NCBI RefSeq assembly: GCF_947495565.1
Contig: NZ_CANLZM010000015.1
Coordinates: 1-64,000, forward strand
Source: an uncultured Pontibacter sp.
GTDB taxonomy: Bacteria > Bacteroidota > Bacteroidia > Cytophagales > Hymenobacteraceae
DNA length: 64,000 nt
Reading direction: 5' to 3'
Shown: positions 18,331-27,765 of the stretch, in pieces
Position numbering within the stretch: position 1 is the first letter of the stretch
Layout of the letters: each line of letters opens with the position of its first letter
Notes under the pieces: model-generated
Databases searched by the model: none
Seen by the model: the letters and a program-made list of their open reading frames with translations, nothing else
Told to the model about the DNA's origin: nothing
Position numbers and translations under genes: made by a program

Positions 18331-19719
18331 TTGAAAGCATTAGAAGAATTTTTGGTGGCGTTTAGTGATGCCGCCTGGGGTATGCCTTTGCTGTTTTTGC
18401 TGATGGGGGGCGGTTTTTACTTCATGTTTTTTTCCGGGTTTCTGCCGTTCCGGTACCTGGGCCACGCCATAAATGTGCTGCGCGGCAGATACGATGACCC
18501 GGATGACCCCGGTGATATCAACCACTTTGAGGCACTTTCGGCTGCTCTGGCGGCCACTGTAGGAATGGGTAACATAAGCGGTGTGGCTGTTGCTATTGCC
18601 ATTGGTGGCCCGGGTGTGCTGTTTTGGATGTGGGTGAGTGCGTTTGTGGGGATGGCTACCAAGTTTTTTACCTGCACGCTTTCGGTCATGTACCGCGGCT
18701 ACGACAGCAAAGGGCATCTGGAAGGCGGGCCTATGTATGTCATCGAAACGGGGCTAGGCAAGAAATGGAAACCGCTTGCCGCCTTTTTTGCTGTTGCAGG
18801 TTTGTTCGGTACGCTGCCTATTTTCCAGGCTAACCAGCTAACCCAGGTAATACGGGAAGTGGTGCTGGAGCCCAATGGCCTTAGCTCCGGCGATGTGTTT
18901 TACACCAACCTGACCATCGGGCTTTCGCTTGTGCTGATAACGTCTATGGTAATCTTTGGCGGCATTCAGCGCATAGGCCATGTGGCAGGTAAAATGGTGC
19001 CCGGTATGGTAGTGCTCTACATGCTGGCGGTAATGTATATAATGTTTGCCAACTACGGCAGCATACCCGATGCTTTTTCCCTGATCTTTACCGATGCCTT
19101 TACGGCTGAGTCGGTGTTGGGCGGAGCTGTGGGAGCGATTATTATTGCGGGTGCCCGCCGCGCGGCTTTCTCTAACGAAGCAGGTATCGGCACGGCCTCT
19201 ATGATGCACGGTGCCGCTAAAACCGACGAGCCAATCCGCGAAGGGCTGGTTGCCATGCTCGGCCCTTTTATAGATACAATAATAGTCTGCACCCTTACCG
19301 GCCTGGCCATCATCCTGACTAATACCTGGCAAACCTCAGACGCGAACGGCGTAACCATGACGGCCACAGCCTTTAACAACGCCATGCCGGGCTTTGGCAA
19401 TTATGTGCTGGTTCTGTGCGTCATGATTTTTGCCTTTACCTCGCTTTTCTCCTATTCATACTATGGCACCAAGTGTTTCAGCTACCTGTTCGGGGCAAAG
19501 TATAAGCACCTGTACAACTACTTTTATGTAACCACTATCGTCTTTGGAGCCACTGCCACTATAACAGCTGTTATTGCCCTGATAGACGGCATGTACGCCA
19601 TGATGGCTATCCCAACTATGGTATCGGCATTGCTGCTGTCGCCGAAGGTAATGGCCGCCGCCAGAGACTATTTTAAGCGCATGAAGGAGTTTAGAGAAGA
19701 GATGCAGGTAAAAGTATAA
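18331..19719 (+). CDS. AGCS family alanine/glycine:cation symporter
   Basis: This 462-residue sodium:amino-acid symporter lies in the inner membrane. It starts at TTG (KALEEFLVAFSDAAWGMPLL), because no ATG gives the full first helix. AGCS signatures include LSAALAATVGMGNISGVAVAIAIGGPGVLFWMW, GGPMYVIETGLGKKWK and RRAAFSNEAGIGTASMMHGAAKTDEPIREGL. There are about 10-11 helices. It imports alanine or glycine; alanine is a product of kynureninase and the two genes are neighbours, which may be coincidence. The stop codon (gta taa) lies in an AAGTATAA motif. Confidence 0.94.
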   Translation: MKALEEFLVAFSDAAWGMPLLFLLMGGGFYFMFFSGFLPFRYLGHAINVLRGRYDDPDDPGDINHFEALSAALAATVGMGNISGVAVAIAIGGPGVLFWMWVSAFVGMATKFFTCTLSVMYRGYDSKGHLEGGPMYVIETGLGKKWKPLAAFFAVAGLFGTLPIFQANQLTQVIREVVLEPNGLSSGDVFYTNLTIGLSLVLITSMVIFGGIQRIGHVAGKMVPGMVVLYMLAVMYIMFANYGSIPDAFSLIFTDAFTAESVLGGAVGAIIIAGARRAAFSNEAGIGTASMMHGAAKTDEPIREGLVAMLGPFIDTIIVCTLTGLAIILTNTWQTSDANGVTMTATAFNNAMPGFGNYVLVLCVMIFAFTSLFSYSYYGTKCFSYLFGAKYKHLYNYFYVTTIVFGATATITAVIALIDGMYAMMAIPTMVSALLLSPKVMAAARDYFKRMKEFREEMQVKV

Positions 19720-19965
19720 ATCAGCCTAATTTCTGCTGAAGTATAGTTTCGGGTTTATCCTTTTTGTGCGGCATTAGTTGCTGCTTCCAGTTAGCTACCT
19801 AGTTGAGGCGTTAGTGTATTAGCTAGACAATTAATTTTACCTTCAGTAGTAGGATAGAAGCTGCAGTATTTTGGTGGAGTCGGTTTGCTAGCCCTGCTCA
19901 TCGCCTGGTATGTGGTAGGTGATGAGTAACGTCTCGTATAAAAACAGTGCGGCGATTGCCAGCGT

Positions 19966-19986
19966 TGATTTTCCGCAGGAAAATCA
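19966..19986. repeat. Perfect short palindrome (TGATTTTCC, 9-bp arms)
   Basis: The arms tgattttcc and ggaaaatca flank gca in the long gene-free spacer 19720-20688. The function is unknown. Confidence 0.6.
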
Positions 19987-20059
19987 GACGCAGCAAGTAC
20001 ACGCAGACTTCGATTAGACACTAAGATAGCATTGTTTTTATACATTGTTGTAAAATAGT

Positions 20060-20440
20060 GCCGCACGCCCGAGTGAGCCGTTTTGCTTATAAGTCCGCTG
20101 CGTTTTGCTTTTAAAGTTCTAATTTTCTTACCTCTCAAAAATGGCTTTTTTGTGATCTCTTTTTTTTGCCGTTCGAGTGAGAGAATCCGTTCTAATTTTC
20201 TTTTAAGCCTAATTTATCTTACCAGTCAAAAATGATATTTTAAGCAACTATTTTTTATCCCGCTTGAGTGAGAAAGTCCGCTGCACTTTCTTTTGAAACT
20301 CAATCTTTCTTAGGTGTCAAAAATGATCTTTTTTAGCCTCTTTTTTTTTCTCCGTTTTGAGTAAGTAGTCGGTCGAAATTTATCATTTAAACTCAATTTT
20401 TCTTTCCTTCCAAAAATGGCATTTTGAAAGTCCGTTTTTT
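20060..20440. repeat. Tandem array of about four 91-93 bp AT-rich units
   Basis: The anchor AAAAATG recurs at 20137, 20228, 20319 and 20412, with spacings of 91, 91 and 93. GAGTGAG or GAGTAAG recurs at 20071, 20175, 20266 and 20359, with spacings of 104, 91 and 93. Each unit has a GAGTGAG box, a 'gtccgctgc...ttttctttt' box, 'tcaaaaatg' and a long T run. The units are diverged and have no unique spacers between them, so this is not a CRISPR. The 969-base spacer holds no credible gene. Confidence 0.8.
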
Positions 20441-20497
20441 AAGTCAGTTTTCATTTTTCTCCGCGTTCTGTTTGTCAGCGGCATTTTTTACAACTTG

Positions 20498-20529
20498 TGT
20501 ATAGCAGGAGTACCTACTCCTGCTATACA
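20498..20529. repeat. 32-base near-perfect palindrome
   Basis: The arms tgtatagcaggagta (20498-20512) and tactcctgctataca (20515-20529) are perfect 15-mers around cc. No T run follows, so a protein-binding or cruciform site is as likely as a terminator. Confidence 0.7.
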
Positions 20530-20589
20530 TCCAAATACGGCGGCTAAACGGAATCGGACTAACGAATATACTATATATTAATAATTTAA

Positions 20590-20626
20590 TTTAAAAACAA
20601 TGGCTGGTACAATAATGCACCAGCCA
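20590..20626 (-). terminator. Terminator after kynU
   Basis: Read on the minus strand, tggctggt and accagcca form an 8-bp stem (20601-20608 and 20619-20626) followed by ttgttttt. It lies about 65 bases past the kynU stop. Confidence 0.7.
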
Positions 20627-20688
20627 CTGGCAAACATACCTGCAATTAAACAGCGTCTGCTAATCAGGCTGTTTAGTTTATAAAAGTA

Positions 20689-21969
20689 TTAGCTCACACC
20701 TTCCAGGCACTCGTGTAAGATTTCAGAGAAGCGGTATACCTCTTCAAAACTATTATAGAGCGGGGTAGGGGCAACACGGATTACGTTAGGCTCGCGGAAA
20801 TCTACAATGATGCCAGCCTCCATCAGCTTATCAAACAAAACGCGGGAGTCTTTTTTTACTAACAGCGAAATCTGGCAGCCACGCGCTTGCGGATCGCTAG
20901 GTGTAATCATTTCCAGTACATCTGTGCCCACATGTACATCGTTGATGAGGTACTCCAAATAACCTGTCAGTTTTTCACTTTTGGTGCGCAGCACCTCCAT
21001 ACCTCCGGCCTCATCTACCAGTTCCAGCGCTGCACGGTGCACCGCCATCGTTAGTATTTGCCCGTTGCTCAGTTGCCATCCTGCTGCACCCGGCATCGGC
21101 TTAAAGCCTTTTTGCATCTTAAAGCGCTCCTGAGCATCGTGGCCCCACCAGCCGGCAAAGCGCGGAAGGCTTGAGTCGTTTCCGAAACGCTCGTGCACAT
21201 ATACACCGGAAGTGCCACCAGGGCCGGAGTTCAGGTACTTGTAAGTACACCACACTGCAAAATCCACGTCCCAGTCGTGCAGGTGCAGCGGTATGTTTCC
21301 GGCAGCATGCGCCAGGTCAAACCCTACCAAAGCGCCCGCTTCGTGCCCGGCTTTGGTAATGGCCTCCATATCGAAAACCTGGCCGGTGTAGTAGTTAATG
21401 CCACCCATCATGATCAGGGCCAGCTCCTCGCCGTGCTCTTTTATACTTTGCAGAATATCCTCGGTGCGCAGCGTGTGCTCTCCTTCTCTCGGGAATAACT
21501 CAATAACAGCCTCGTCAGGGTTGTGGCCGTGGAATTTGGTCTGTGTTTCCAGGGCATACTGGTCTGACGGGAAAGCACCGCCTTCCGTAATAATCTTGTA
21601 GCGTTTGCCTTGCGGGCGGTAAAACGACACCAGCATCAGGTGCAGGTTCACGGTCAGCTGGTTCATGATCACCACTTCGCTCTCTTTGGCGCCTACCACG
21701 CGGGCAGCTCCTCCGGCCAGCAGCTCATGGTAATTAAACCACGGCTCCTCGCCTTTAAAATGCCCTTCCACAGCCAGGTTAGCCCACTTGTACATTTCGT
21801 TGTCGATATACATTTGTGCGGACTTAGGCTGTATGCCCAAAGAGTTGCCACAGAAATAAATAGCGTCTTGTTTATTTACCTGCGGGTAGTGAAAACGCTC
21901 TCTGAAGTGGTATAACGGGTCTTGCCTGTCTTGCTCCTGCGCAAAGGCTAGCGTGTTTTGATAGTTCAT
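20689..21969 (-). CDS. kynU: Kynureninase
   Basis: This PLP enzyme cleaves 3-hydroxykynurenine (or kynurenine) to 3-hydroxyanthranilate (or anthranilate) plus alanine. The 426 residues start with a helical segment and IYFCGNSLGIQPKS, a fold-type I marker of the family. They continue with the GGAFPSDQYAL loop and FDLAHAAGNIPLHLHDWDVDFAVWCTYKYLNSGPGG, where Lys244 is the Schiff-base lysine. The length is standard. It is the upstream partner of 3-HAO in pathway order. It stands alone, with its own terminator and a gene-free spacer behind it. Confidence 0.96.
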   Translation of the reverse strand: MNYQNTLAFAQEQDRQDPLYHFRERFHYPQVNKQDAIYFCGNSLGIQPKSAQMYIDNEMYKWANLAVEGHFKGEEPWFNYHELLAGGAARVVGAKESEVVIMNQLTVNLHLMLVSFYRPQGKRYKIITEGGAFPSDQYALETQTKFHGHNPDEAVIELFPREGEHTLRTEDILQSIKEHGEELALIMMGGINYYTGQVFDMEAITKAGHEAGALVGFDLAHAAGNIPLHLHDWDVDFAVWCTYKYLNSGPGGTSGVYVHERFGNDSSLPRFAGWWGHDAQERFKMQKGFKPMPGAAGWQLSNGQILTMAVHRAALELVDEAGGMEVLRTKSEKLTGYLEYLINDVHVGTDVLEMITPSDPQARGCQISLLVKKDSRVLFDKLMEAGIIVDFREPNVIRVAPTPLYNSFEEVYRFSEILHECLEGVS

Positions 21970-22096
21970 GGTGTTATGCGGGTGTCTTTATACTTTAAGC
22001 TGCCGGAGCAGTTATTGTTTTCTTAATTCTGCTAAGATAAGCATTTGAAGGGATTACGCGCAGAAGGAGAGGGCAGATGCACTACCACAGCCCAAC

Positions 22097-22130
22097 AAAA
22101 AAGCCCGGCCAATTATGGCCGGGCTTTTTT
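22097..22130. terminator. Terminator after asnS
   Basis: The arms aaaaaagcccggcc (22097-22110) and ggccgggctttttt (22117-22130) form a 14-bp stem with A/T tracts on both sides. Confidence 0.92.
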
Positions 22131-22147
22131 GTAAGTATAAAATGTTC

Positions 22148-23587
22148 TTAAAACTCTGCGTTCTGCGGGGTTCTCGGGAAAGGGATCACATCACGGATGT
22201 TGCCCATGCCGGTAACGAACTGTACCATGCGCTCAAAGCCAAGCCCAAAGCCTGCGTGCGGACAACCCCCGAAACGGCGGGTATCCAGATACCACCACAG
22301 GTCCTCTTCGTGTATGCCCACGCCTTTCATGCGCTCCACCAGAATATCTAAACGCTCCTCACGCTGCGAACCGCCCACAATCTCGCCTATGCCTGGGGCA
22401 AGTATGTCCATAGCGGCCACGGTTTTGCCATCGTCGTTCAGGCGCATGTAAAACGCTTTTATATCCTTCGGATAATCTGTTACAATTACCGGCTTCTTAA
22501 AGTGCTTCTCCACCAGGTAGCGCTCGTGCTCGCTCTGCAGGTCGATGCCCCAGCTCACATCATACTGGAACTTCTTCTTTTTATAGTGGTTAGAGTTCAG
22601 CAGGATGTCGATGGCCTCAGTGTAGGTTACGCGTTCAAAGTCGTTGTTTACTACAAACTCCAGCTTTTCCAAAAGCGTCATCTCCTGGCGCTCGTTCTGC
22701 GGCTTGCTCTTGTCCTCCTCTGTCAGGCGCTGCCCCAGGAATTCAATATCCTCGCGGTTGTTCTCCAGCGCGTAACGGATGATATACTTGATAAACTCCT
22801 CGGCCAGGTCGGCGTTCATTTTAAGGTCGTAGAAAGCCATTTCCGGCTCAATCATCCAGAACTCGGCCAGGTGGCGCGTGGTGTTGGAGTTTTCGGCTCT
22901 AAAAGTCGGTCCGAAAGTATAAATATCGCTGAACGCCATGGCTGCCAGCTCGCCCTCCAACTGTCCGGATACGGTTAAGTTAGTGGCTTTTCCGAAGAAG
23001 TCTTCCTCATAGTTCACCTGTCCGTTTTCGGTAAGCGGCGGGTTGATAGGATCTAAAGTAGTTACGCGGAACATCTCACCGGCGCCCTCCGCATCCGAAG
23101 CGGTGATAATTGGTGTGTGCATGTATACAAAGCCTTTCTCGTTAAAGAACCTGTGCACGGCAAAAGCCAGCGAGTTACGCACTCTGAACACCGCGCCGAA
23201 CGTGTTAGTGCGGAAGCGCAGGTGTGCGATTTCACGCAGGAACTCCAGCGAGTGCGCCTTCTTCTGCAAAGGGTAAACTTCCGGATCGGCTTTGCCAAGC
23301 ACTTCTATACTTGTAGCCTGTATTTCGAAAGCCTGGCCTTTGCCCTGAGAGGCAACCAGTTCGCCGGTTACGGCAATGGCAGCACCTGTGGTTACATCCT
23401 TCAACGCTTCTTCGCTGAACTTCTCGGCATCGGCTACTACCTGCAAATTATTTATCGTGGAGCCGTCGTTTACGGCAATAAAGTTCACATACTTGTTTCC
23501 GCGCTTTGTGCGCACCCAGCCTTTCAGCAATACCTCTTTGCCTACTTCGGCACCCTGTAGCAGATCTTTAACTTTTGTGCGTTGCAT
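22148..23587 (-). CDS. asnS: Asparaginyl-tRNA synthetase
   Basis: This class II aminoacyl-tRNA synthetase (479 aa) charges tRNA-Asn. It has an N-terminal OB-fold anticodon-binding domain (about 15-105, [25 protein letters not shown]). The class II core has motif 2 with [21 protein letters not shown] and motif 3 with [27 protein letters not shown]. Asn-type markers, such as [18 protein letters not shown] and [14 protein letters not shown], separate it from AspRS. It is a single gene with a strong terminator, divergent from rpoN. Confidence 0.98.
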   Translation of the reverse strand: MQRTKVKDLLQGAEVGKEVLLKGWVRTKRGNKYVNFIAVNDGSTINNLQVVADAEKFSEEALKDVTTGAAIAVTGELVASQGKGQAFEIQATSIEVLGKADPEVYPLQKKAHSLEFLREIAHLRFRTNTFGAVFRVRNSLAFAVHRFFNEKGFVYMHTPIITASDAEGAGEMFRVTTLDPINPPLTENGQVNYEEDFFGKATNLTVSGQLEGELAAMAFSDIYTFGPTFRAENSNTTRHLAEFWMIEPEMAFYDLKMNADLAEEFIKYIIRYALENNREDIEFLGQRLTEEDKSKPQNERQEMTLLEKLEFVVNNDFERVTYTEAIDILLNSNHYKKKKFQYDVSWGIDLQSEHERYLVEKHFKKPVIVTDYPKDIKAFYMRLNDDGKTVAAMDILAPGIGEIVGGSQREERLDILVERMKGVGIHEEDLWWYLDTRRFGGCPHAGFGLGFERMVQFVTGMGNIRDVIPFPRTPQNAEF

Positions 23588-23838
23588 GTGTATGGTTTTT
23601 ATGGCGTATCAAAACGCAGGTATCAAGATACAAGACTAAATTTAATTTCTTCTCACTTTACTTCTGGCACTGTAAAACTAAAGGCCGCTTTGGCAGGCAC
23701 TTTTAGTTTGCTGTTGCCGTCATGGCTGCTGCAGTTCTAAGCTAAACCGGCGAAAACTTACCTCAGAAGTCTTGTCTCTAACGTCCTGATACTTGCGTCT
23801 TTTCAAAAATCCCTCAAAGTAACGATATTTTAACCTTT

Positions 23839-23871
23839 TTTGTAAATGCGAGTAAAATTATCCTAAATTTG
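23839..23871 (+). promoter_or_regulatory. Bacteroidetes-type promoter for rpoN
   Basis: TTTG (23839-23842) and TAAATTTG (23864-23871) are separated by 21 bases, fitting the -33 TTTG / -7 TAnnTTTG pattern, 38 bases before the ATG. The rest of the 322-base spacer 23588-23909 shows nothing else. Confidence 0.6.
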
Positions 23872-23909
23872 GACATGCGCACAAGGGCGCGGATTTTTCT
23901 TTAAAAACT

Positions 23910-25346
23910 ATGCAGCGACTCGATTTAAGACAACTTTTATCCCAGAAGCTATCGCCGCAGCAGATACAATTTATCAAGCTGCTGCAGATACCTACTGCTG
24001 AGTTGGAGATGCGTATTAAAGAAGAGCTGGAAATTAACCCTGCGCTGGAAGAAGGCCGCGAAGAACCTGCCGAAGAGTACAACGAATCGGAGGAGTACGA
24101 GGAGGATTATGCCCAGGATAATGAGGTAGACATAAACGATTATCTGAACGACGACGAGATAAGCGGCTACAAAATGCAAGGCGACCGTGGCGGCGATGAC
24201 GAGGACAAGGAAATGCCTATCGCCATGACCTCCACACTCACTGATTCGCTGCTGGACCAACTCGGCTTCCTGGACCTGGACGATAAGCAGTATAACATCG
24301 GGATGCAACTGATCGGCAGCATAGACCACGATGGCTACATTCGCCGCGACCTGCGCTCTATTGCCAACGACCTTGCCTTCTCGCAGAACATCGAAACAAC
24401 GGAGGAGGAAATTGAGCAGGTGCTGCACCTGATCCAGACCTTTGACCCTGCAGGCATCGGCGCCCGCGATTTGCCGGAGTGCCTGTTGCTGCAGTTGGAG
24501 CGCCGCGAGCAGGACGCCACCACCATACTTGCCGAACGCATCATCAACCAGACTTTCGACGAGTTCACCAAAAAGCATTACCAGAAGATCCTGTCCAAAT
24601 TTAACGTGACGGAGGATGAGCTGAAGAAAGCAGTAGACACAATTACCAGGCTTAACCCGAAACCGGGCGGCGCCGGTGCCAGTCTCACGCGAGTGCAGTA
24701 CATTATCCCGGATTTTATACTTGCCAATAACAATGGGCAGCTGGAGCTGTCGCTTAACTCGCGCAACGCCCCCGACCTGCGCATCAGCCGCTCCTATGCC
24801 GATATGTTTGATGCCTACGATAAATCAGACAAGAAGGACAAGAAGCTGAAGGAGACAGTAACCTTTGTGAAGCAGAAGCTGGATGCCGCCAAGTGGTTTA
24901 TTGATGCCATCCGCCAGCGCCAGAACACGCTGCTGCGCACCATGGAGGCCATCATCAAGTACCAGCACGATTTCTTTTTGGAGGGAGATGAAAGCGAACT
25001 GCGCCCGATGATCCTGAAGGATATTGCTGAGGAGATCGGGATGGATATCTCAACTATAAGCCGCGTGGCCAACAGCAAGGCTGTGCAAACGGAGTTCGGT
25101 ATTTACCCGCTCAAGTACTTCTTCTCAGAGGGTATCGCCACCGACTCAGGCGAGGACGCCAGTAGCCGCGAGGTTAAGCACATCCTCAAAGAAATTATTG
25201 ACGGCGAGAACAAGCGCAAGCCACTCTCCGACGAGAAAATTGAAAAGCTCCTGAACGACAAAGGCTATAATATTGCCCGCCGCACCGTGGCTAAGTATAG
25301 AGAGCAGCTAAATATACCGGTTGCCCGCCTTCGTAAAGAGCTGTAA
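23910..25346 (+). CDS. rpoN: RNA polymerase sigma-54 factor
   Basis: This alternative sigma factor (478 aa) recognises -24/-12 promoters and needs an AAA+ activator. It has the Gln/Leu-rich region I at the N-terminus (LRQLLSQKLSPQQIQFIKLLQIPTAEL), a very acidic region II (about 45-100), the core-binding and helix-turn-helix region III, and the RpoN box ARRTVAKYRE at 456-465. All parts are complete. No bEBP activator gene lies in this window. It ends at a spacer with an inverted pair of the AAGTAT motif. Confidence 0.98.
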   Translation: MQRLDLRQLLSQKLSPQQIQFIKLLQIPTAELEMRIKEELEINPALEEGREEPAEEYNESEEYEEDYAQDNEVDINDYLNDDEISGYKMQGDRGGDDEDKEMPIAMTSTLTDSLLDQLGFLDLDDKQYNIGMQLIGSIDHDGYIRRDLRSIANDLAFSQNIETTEEEIEQVLHLIQTFDPAGIGARDLPECLLLQLERREQDATTILAERIINQTFDEFTKKHYQKILSKFNVTEDELKKAVDTITRLNPKPGGAGASLTRVQYIIPDFILANNNGQLELSLNSRNAPDLRISRSYADMFDAYDKSDKKDKKLKETVTFVKQKLDAAKWFIDAIRQRQNTLLRTMEAIIKYQHDFFLEGDESELRPMILKDIAEEIGMDISTISRVANSKAVQTEFGIYPLKYFFSEGIATDSGEDASSREVKHILKEIIDGENKRKPLSDEKIEKLLNDKGYNIARRTVAKYREQLNIPVARLRKEL

Positions 25347-25367
25347 TAAATATAGCTTTTATCAATT

Positions 25368-25400
25368 ATAAAGTATGGCTCGGCCTGACTCATACTTTAT
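25368..25400 (+). terminator. Inverted AAGTAT motif pair after rpoN
   Basis: The arms ataaagtatg (25368-25377) and catactttat (25391-25400) are perfect 10-mers around a 13-base GC-rich loop, 21 bases after the rpoN stop. A terminator role is inferred from position. Confidence 0.5.
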
Positions 25401-25443
25401 ACTTGCGTTCCCGTTAAACCTCCCAAGACCATAACAACTGGAA

Positions 25444-26427
25444 ATGAAAGTATCCTTTGAGGAGCTTGATGCTCAGTTTACAAACGTGTTGCTGAAGTAT
25501 GGCTTTAGCGAAGAAAAGGCAGCGCTGTGCGCCCACATTTTTGCAGAAAACAGTCGTGATGGCGTTTACTCGCATGGGCTTAACCGCTTTCCGGTATTTG
25601 TAAAGCTGGTGAAAGAAGGGTGGATAAAAGCGGATGCCGAGCCAGAAAAGATAGGTAGCAACGGCGTGGTAGAGCAATGGGACGGAAACCTGGCCCCGGG
25701 CATGTACACAGCTGCCAAAGCCATGAAGCGCGCCATTGCCCTGGCAAAGGGAAACGGCATGGGTTGCGTAGCCGTGCGCAACACCAACCACTGGATGCGC
25801 GGCGGCACCTATGGCTGGCAAGCCGCAGATGCTGGCTGTATAGGCATTTGCGCCACCAACGCCATCGCCAACATGCCGCCATACGGAGGCACAGAACCCA
25901 GGCTGGGCAACAACCCGCTGGTAATTGCGGTGCCGCGCAAACAGGGGCACATGGTGCTGGATATGGCCATGTCGCAGTTTTCTTACGGCAAGATGCAGGA
26001 GTACGAGTTGAAAGGCGAGGAGCTGCCAGTTTACGGAGGCTACGATGCAGAAGGCAACCTAAGTACCAACCCGGCCGCTATCAGGGAAACCACTAAAGCC
26101 TTACCCATCGGGTTCTGGAAAGGTTCGGGCCTGGCCCTGATGCTGGGTGTGCTGGTGGCCTCTTTAAGCGGCGGCCGTACCGTGGGGCAGATAACCGCAG
26201 ACGGGAAGGAGGCTGGCGTTTCGCAGTTTTTCCTGTGCATCAGCGCTGAAAACCTGAACGAGCAGATTCTGGAGCAGATCATCAGCTACACCAAAAGCAG
26301 CCCTGCCAGCGAGGATGCCGGAGAGGTGCGCTACCCCGGCGAGGGCACGTTGGCTACCAGGGAGCAGAACAAAAAAGAAGGCATTCCGGTAAACGAGGAG
26401 ATCTGGCAACAGGTGCAGCAACTGTAG
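25444..26427 (+). CDS. dlgD: 2,3-diketo-L-gulonate reductase-like NAD(P)H oxidoreductase (Ldh_2 family)
   Basis: A 327-residue member of the malate/L-lactate dehydrogenase (YlbC/YiaK) family, with NAD(P)-dependent reduction of a 2-keto acid. The sequence follows E. coli YiaK/DlgD closely through its marker segments: DGVYSHGLNRFPVF, NTNHWMRGGTYGWQAAD, TNAIANMPPYGG, DMAMSQFSYGKMQ, LPVYGGYDAEGNL and GFWKGSGLALML. The catalytic His is in the YSHG motif. No ascorbate or gulonate operon is adjacent, so the in vivo substrate may differ. Confidence 0.88.
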   Translation: MKVSFEELDAQFTNVLLKYGFSEEKAALCAHIFAENSRDGVYSHGLNRFPVFVKLVKEGWIKADAEPEKIGSNGVVEQWDGNLAPGMYTAAKAMKRAIALAKGNGMGCVAVRNTNHWMRGGTYGWQAADAGCIGICATNAIANMPPYGGTEPRLGNNPLVIAVPRKQGHMVLDMAMSQFSYGKMQEYELKGEELPVYGGYDAEGNLSTNPAAIRETTKALPIGFWKGSGLALMLGVLVASLSGGRTVGQITADGKEAGVSQFFLCISAENLNEQILEQIISYTKSSPASEDAGEVRYPGEGTLATREQNKKEGIPVNEEIWQQVQQL

Positions 26428-26537
26428 AATAGCTTAAATTCAGGGTTTTACTGCAAAGCCTGTCTGGTGGCTGCATCTTGTACAAAAAAGATTTATACCT
26501 TATATGCCATTCGTAACCCTTAACTTAAAACTAATAC

Positions 26538-27167
26538 TTGTCTAAAGTGAACCGCTCGCTCGCGAAAGTTTTATCGGTGGTATTTCACCCGCTGCTGCTG
26601 CCTACTTACCTTTTCGCTGTTATACTTTACTACATGCCTGTGTCTACGCTAACGTTGCCGCTGCGCGTGCGCTGGGTGGTGCTGGCCATGATTTTCTTCA
26701 CCACGTTTATCTTGCCTGCTGTGGCAGCCTTTGCCATGGTGCGCCTGGGTTACCTCGATTCTATAGAGATGGACCGGCGGGAGCAGCGCGGGTTTCCGCT
26801 GCTTTTTACGGGTGTCTGCTATGCTGCCACTTCTTACCTGTTTTACCAGGAGCCTGCTTATGATGCCATCTTCTACTTTGTGATGGGTATCATCGCCGCC
26901 TCTGTTTTTCTGGCCTTTGCCATCTCACAGTTTTGGAAGATCAGTGCGCACAGTATTGGCTTAGGCGGTGCGCTAGGGCTGCTGCTTGTGCTCAACACGC
27001 TGGCGCCGGAGGCCAGACTTATGTACCCGATTATGGTGACTACTTTTTTGGCTGGCGCGGTTATGTCGGCAAGACTGGCTTTGCAGGCGCATACTCCCGC
27101 AGAAGTATATGGCGGGTTCGGGAGCGGCCTTTTGCTCGCTCTGGCTTCGTCTGTGGCGCTGTACTAA
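26538..27167 (+). CDS. PAP2-like membrane protein, degenerate active site
   Basis: A 209-residue inner-membrane protein with about 6 helices; the start is TTG, just before SKVNRSLAKVLSVVFHPLL. The layout matches the C-terminal part of PAP2-type phosphatases: KISAHSIGLGG where PSGH is expected, and ARLALQAHTPAEVYGGFGSG where SRxxxxxHxxxD is expected. The first motif (KxxxxxxRP) and some catalytic residues are not recognisable. It may be an inactive or altered lipid phosphatase homologue. Such proteins are common as hypotheticals in Bacteroidetes. Confidence 0.7.
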   Translation: MSKVNRSLAKVLSVVFHPLLLPTYLFAVILYYMPVSTLTLPLRVRWVVLAMIFFTTFILPAVAAFAMVRLGYLDSIEMDRREQRGFPLLFTGVCYAATSYLFYQEPAYDAIFYFVMGIIAASVFLAFAISQFWKISAHSIGLGGALGLLLVLNTLAPEARLMYPIMVTTFLAGAVMSARLALQAHTPAEVYGGFGSGLLLALASSVALY

Positions 27168-27189
27168 GTATGGCTGGCATACTTCACTG

Positions 27190-27570
27190 GGCCTAGCCAC
27201 TCCTAACCTCTCCTTGTCAAAGGCGGGGAATTCTTACCCCGACCCAGCCCTTCCCTTTTATGGAGAGCCCCTACCCCAAAACAGGAGAGGGAGTTCGGTT
27301 CAAGTACCATTAGCAGAGGCTATCGAAATGATTCCCAGTCTTTCCGTGGGGGTAGGGGCCCTCGACAAAGAGCGCCTTTGGAGTTTTTTCGGTGACGAAC
27401 GCAAGTGAGGCAGCCCGAGGCACGAAAAGAGGGCCCCTACCCCCGGCAGGAAAAGCTCCCAGCGCGATGCGGGAAGAGGAGGCCTCCCGGCCTTGAGGGA
27501 GCAAAAGCCAGAGGTGAAACAAACAAGTTATAAAGCCGTGGATGAACAGAAGCTAGCAAGTATAGCTTGG
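27190..27570 (+). repeat. Dispersed intergenic repeat, copy 2
   Basis: This fills most of the 598-base gap 27168-27765. The perfect 16-bp arms gggggtaggggccctc (27348-27363) and gagggcccctaccccc (27429-27444) enclose 65 bases with gaggcagcccgaggcac. Upstream is the 'cctaacctctccttg' opening; downstream are 'gcgcgatgcgggaag', 'ggccttgagggag' and the tail ending GCTAGCAAGTATAGCTTGG (27552-27570). Bases 27571-27765 show no gene, but AGTATA motifs lie near 27597 and 27664. Confidence 0.88.
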
Positions 27571-27765
27571 CTCCAGCAGCAGAAAGTAGCGCTAAAGTAT
27601 GGCTTTTCAATCCAGTTAAGCTATAAACTCAACACCATTGTAAAACGCAAGTCTGAAGAGAGGAGTATAAACCCAACAACAAAACCAGCCAAAGCCGTGC
27701 GTCCCTTTACTCTTACCTCCATAATCAATACCTTTACTTACTGATCAAAACTAACCTTAGAACAC

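Noticed and set aside
19791..20138. Open frame of 115 codons on the minus strand
   Set aside because: It has no hydrophobic, domain or codon-use signal and runs into the tandem repeat array; most likely chance.
20060..20440. CRISPR array
   Set aside because: The units are about 92 bp, diverged and directly adjacent with no unique spacers; no cas genes are near.
18331..21969. Dedicated kynurenine or tryptophan uptake system formed by the AGCS symporter and kynU
   Set aside because: The genes are convergent, 1 kb apart, and AGCS proteins carry alanine or glycine; adjacency alone is too weak.
22115..23587. Several long plus-strand frames opposite asnS
   Set aside because: They are antisense shadows of a clear synthetase gene and have no family features.
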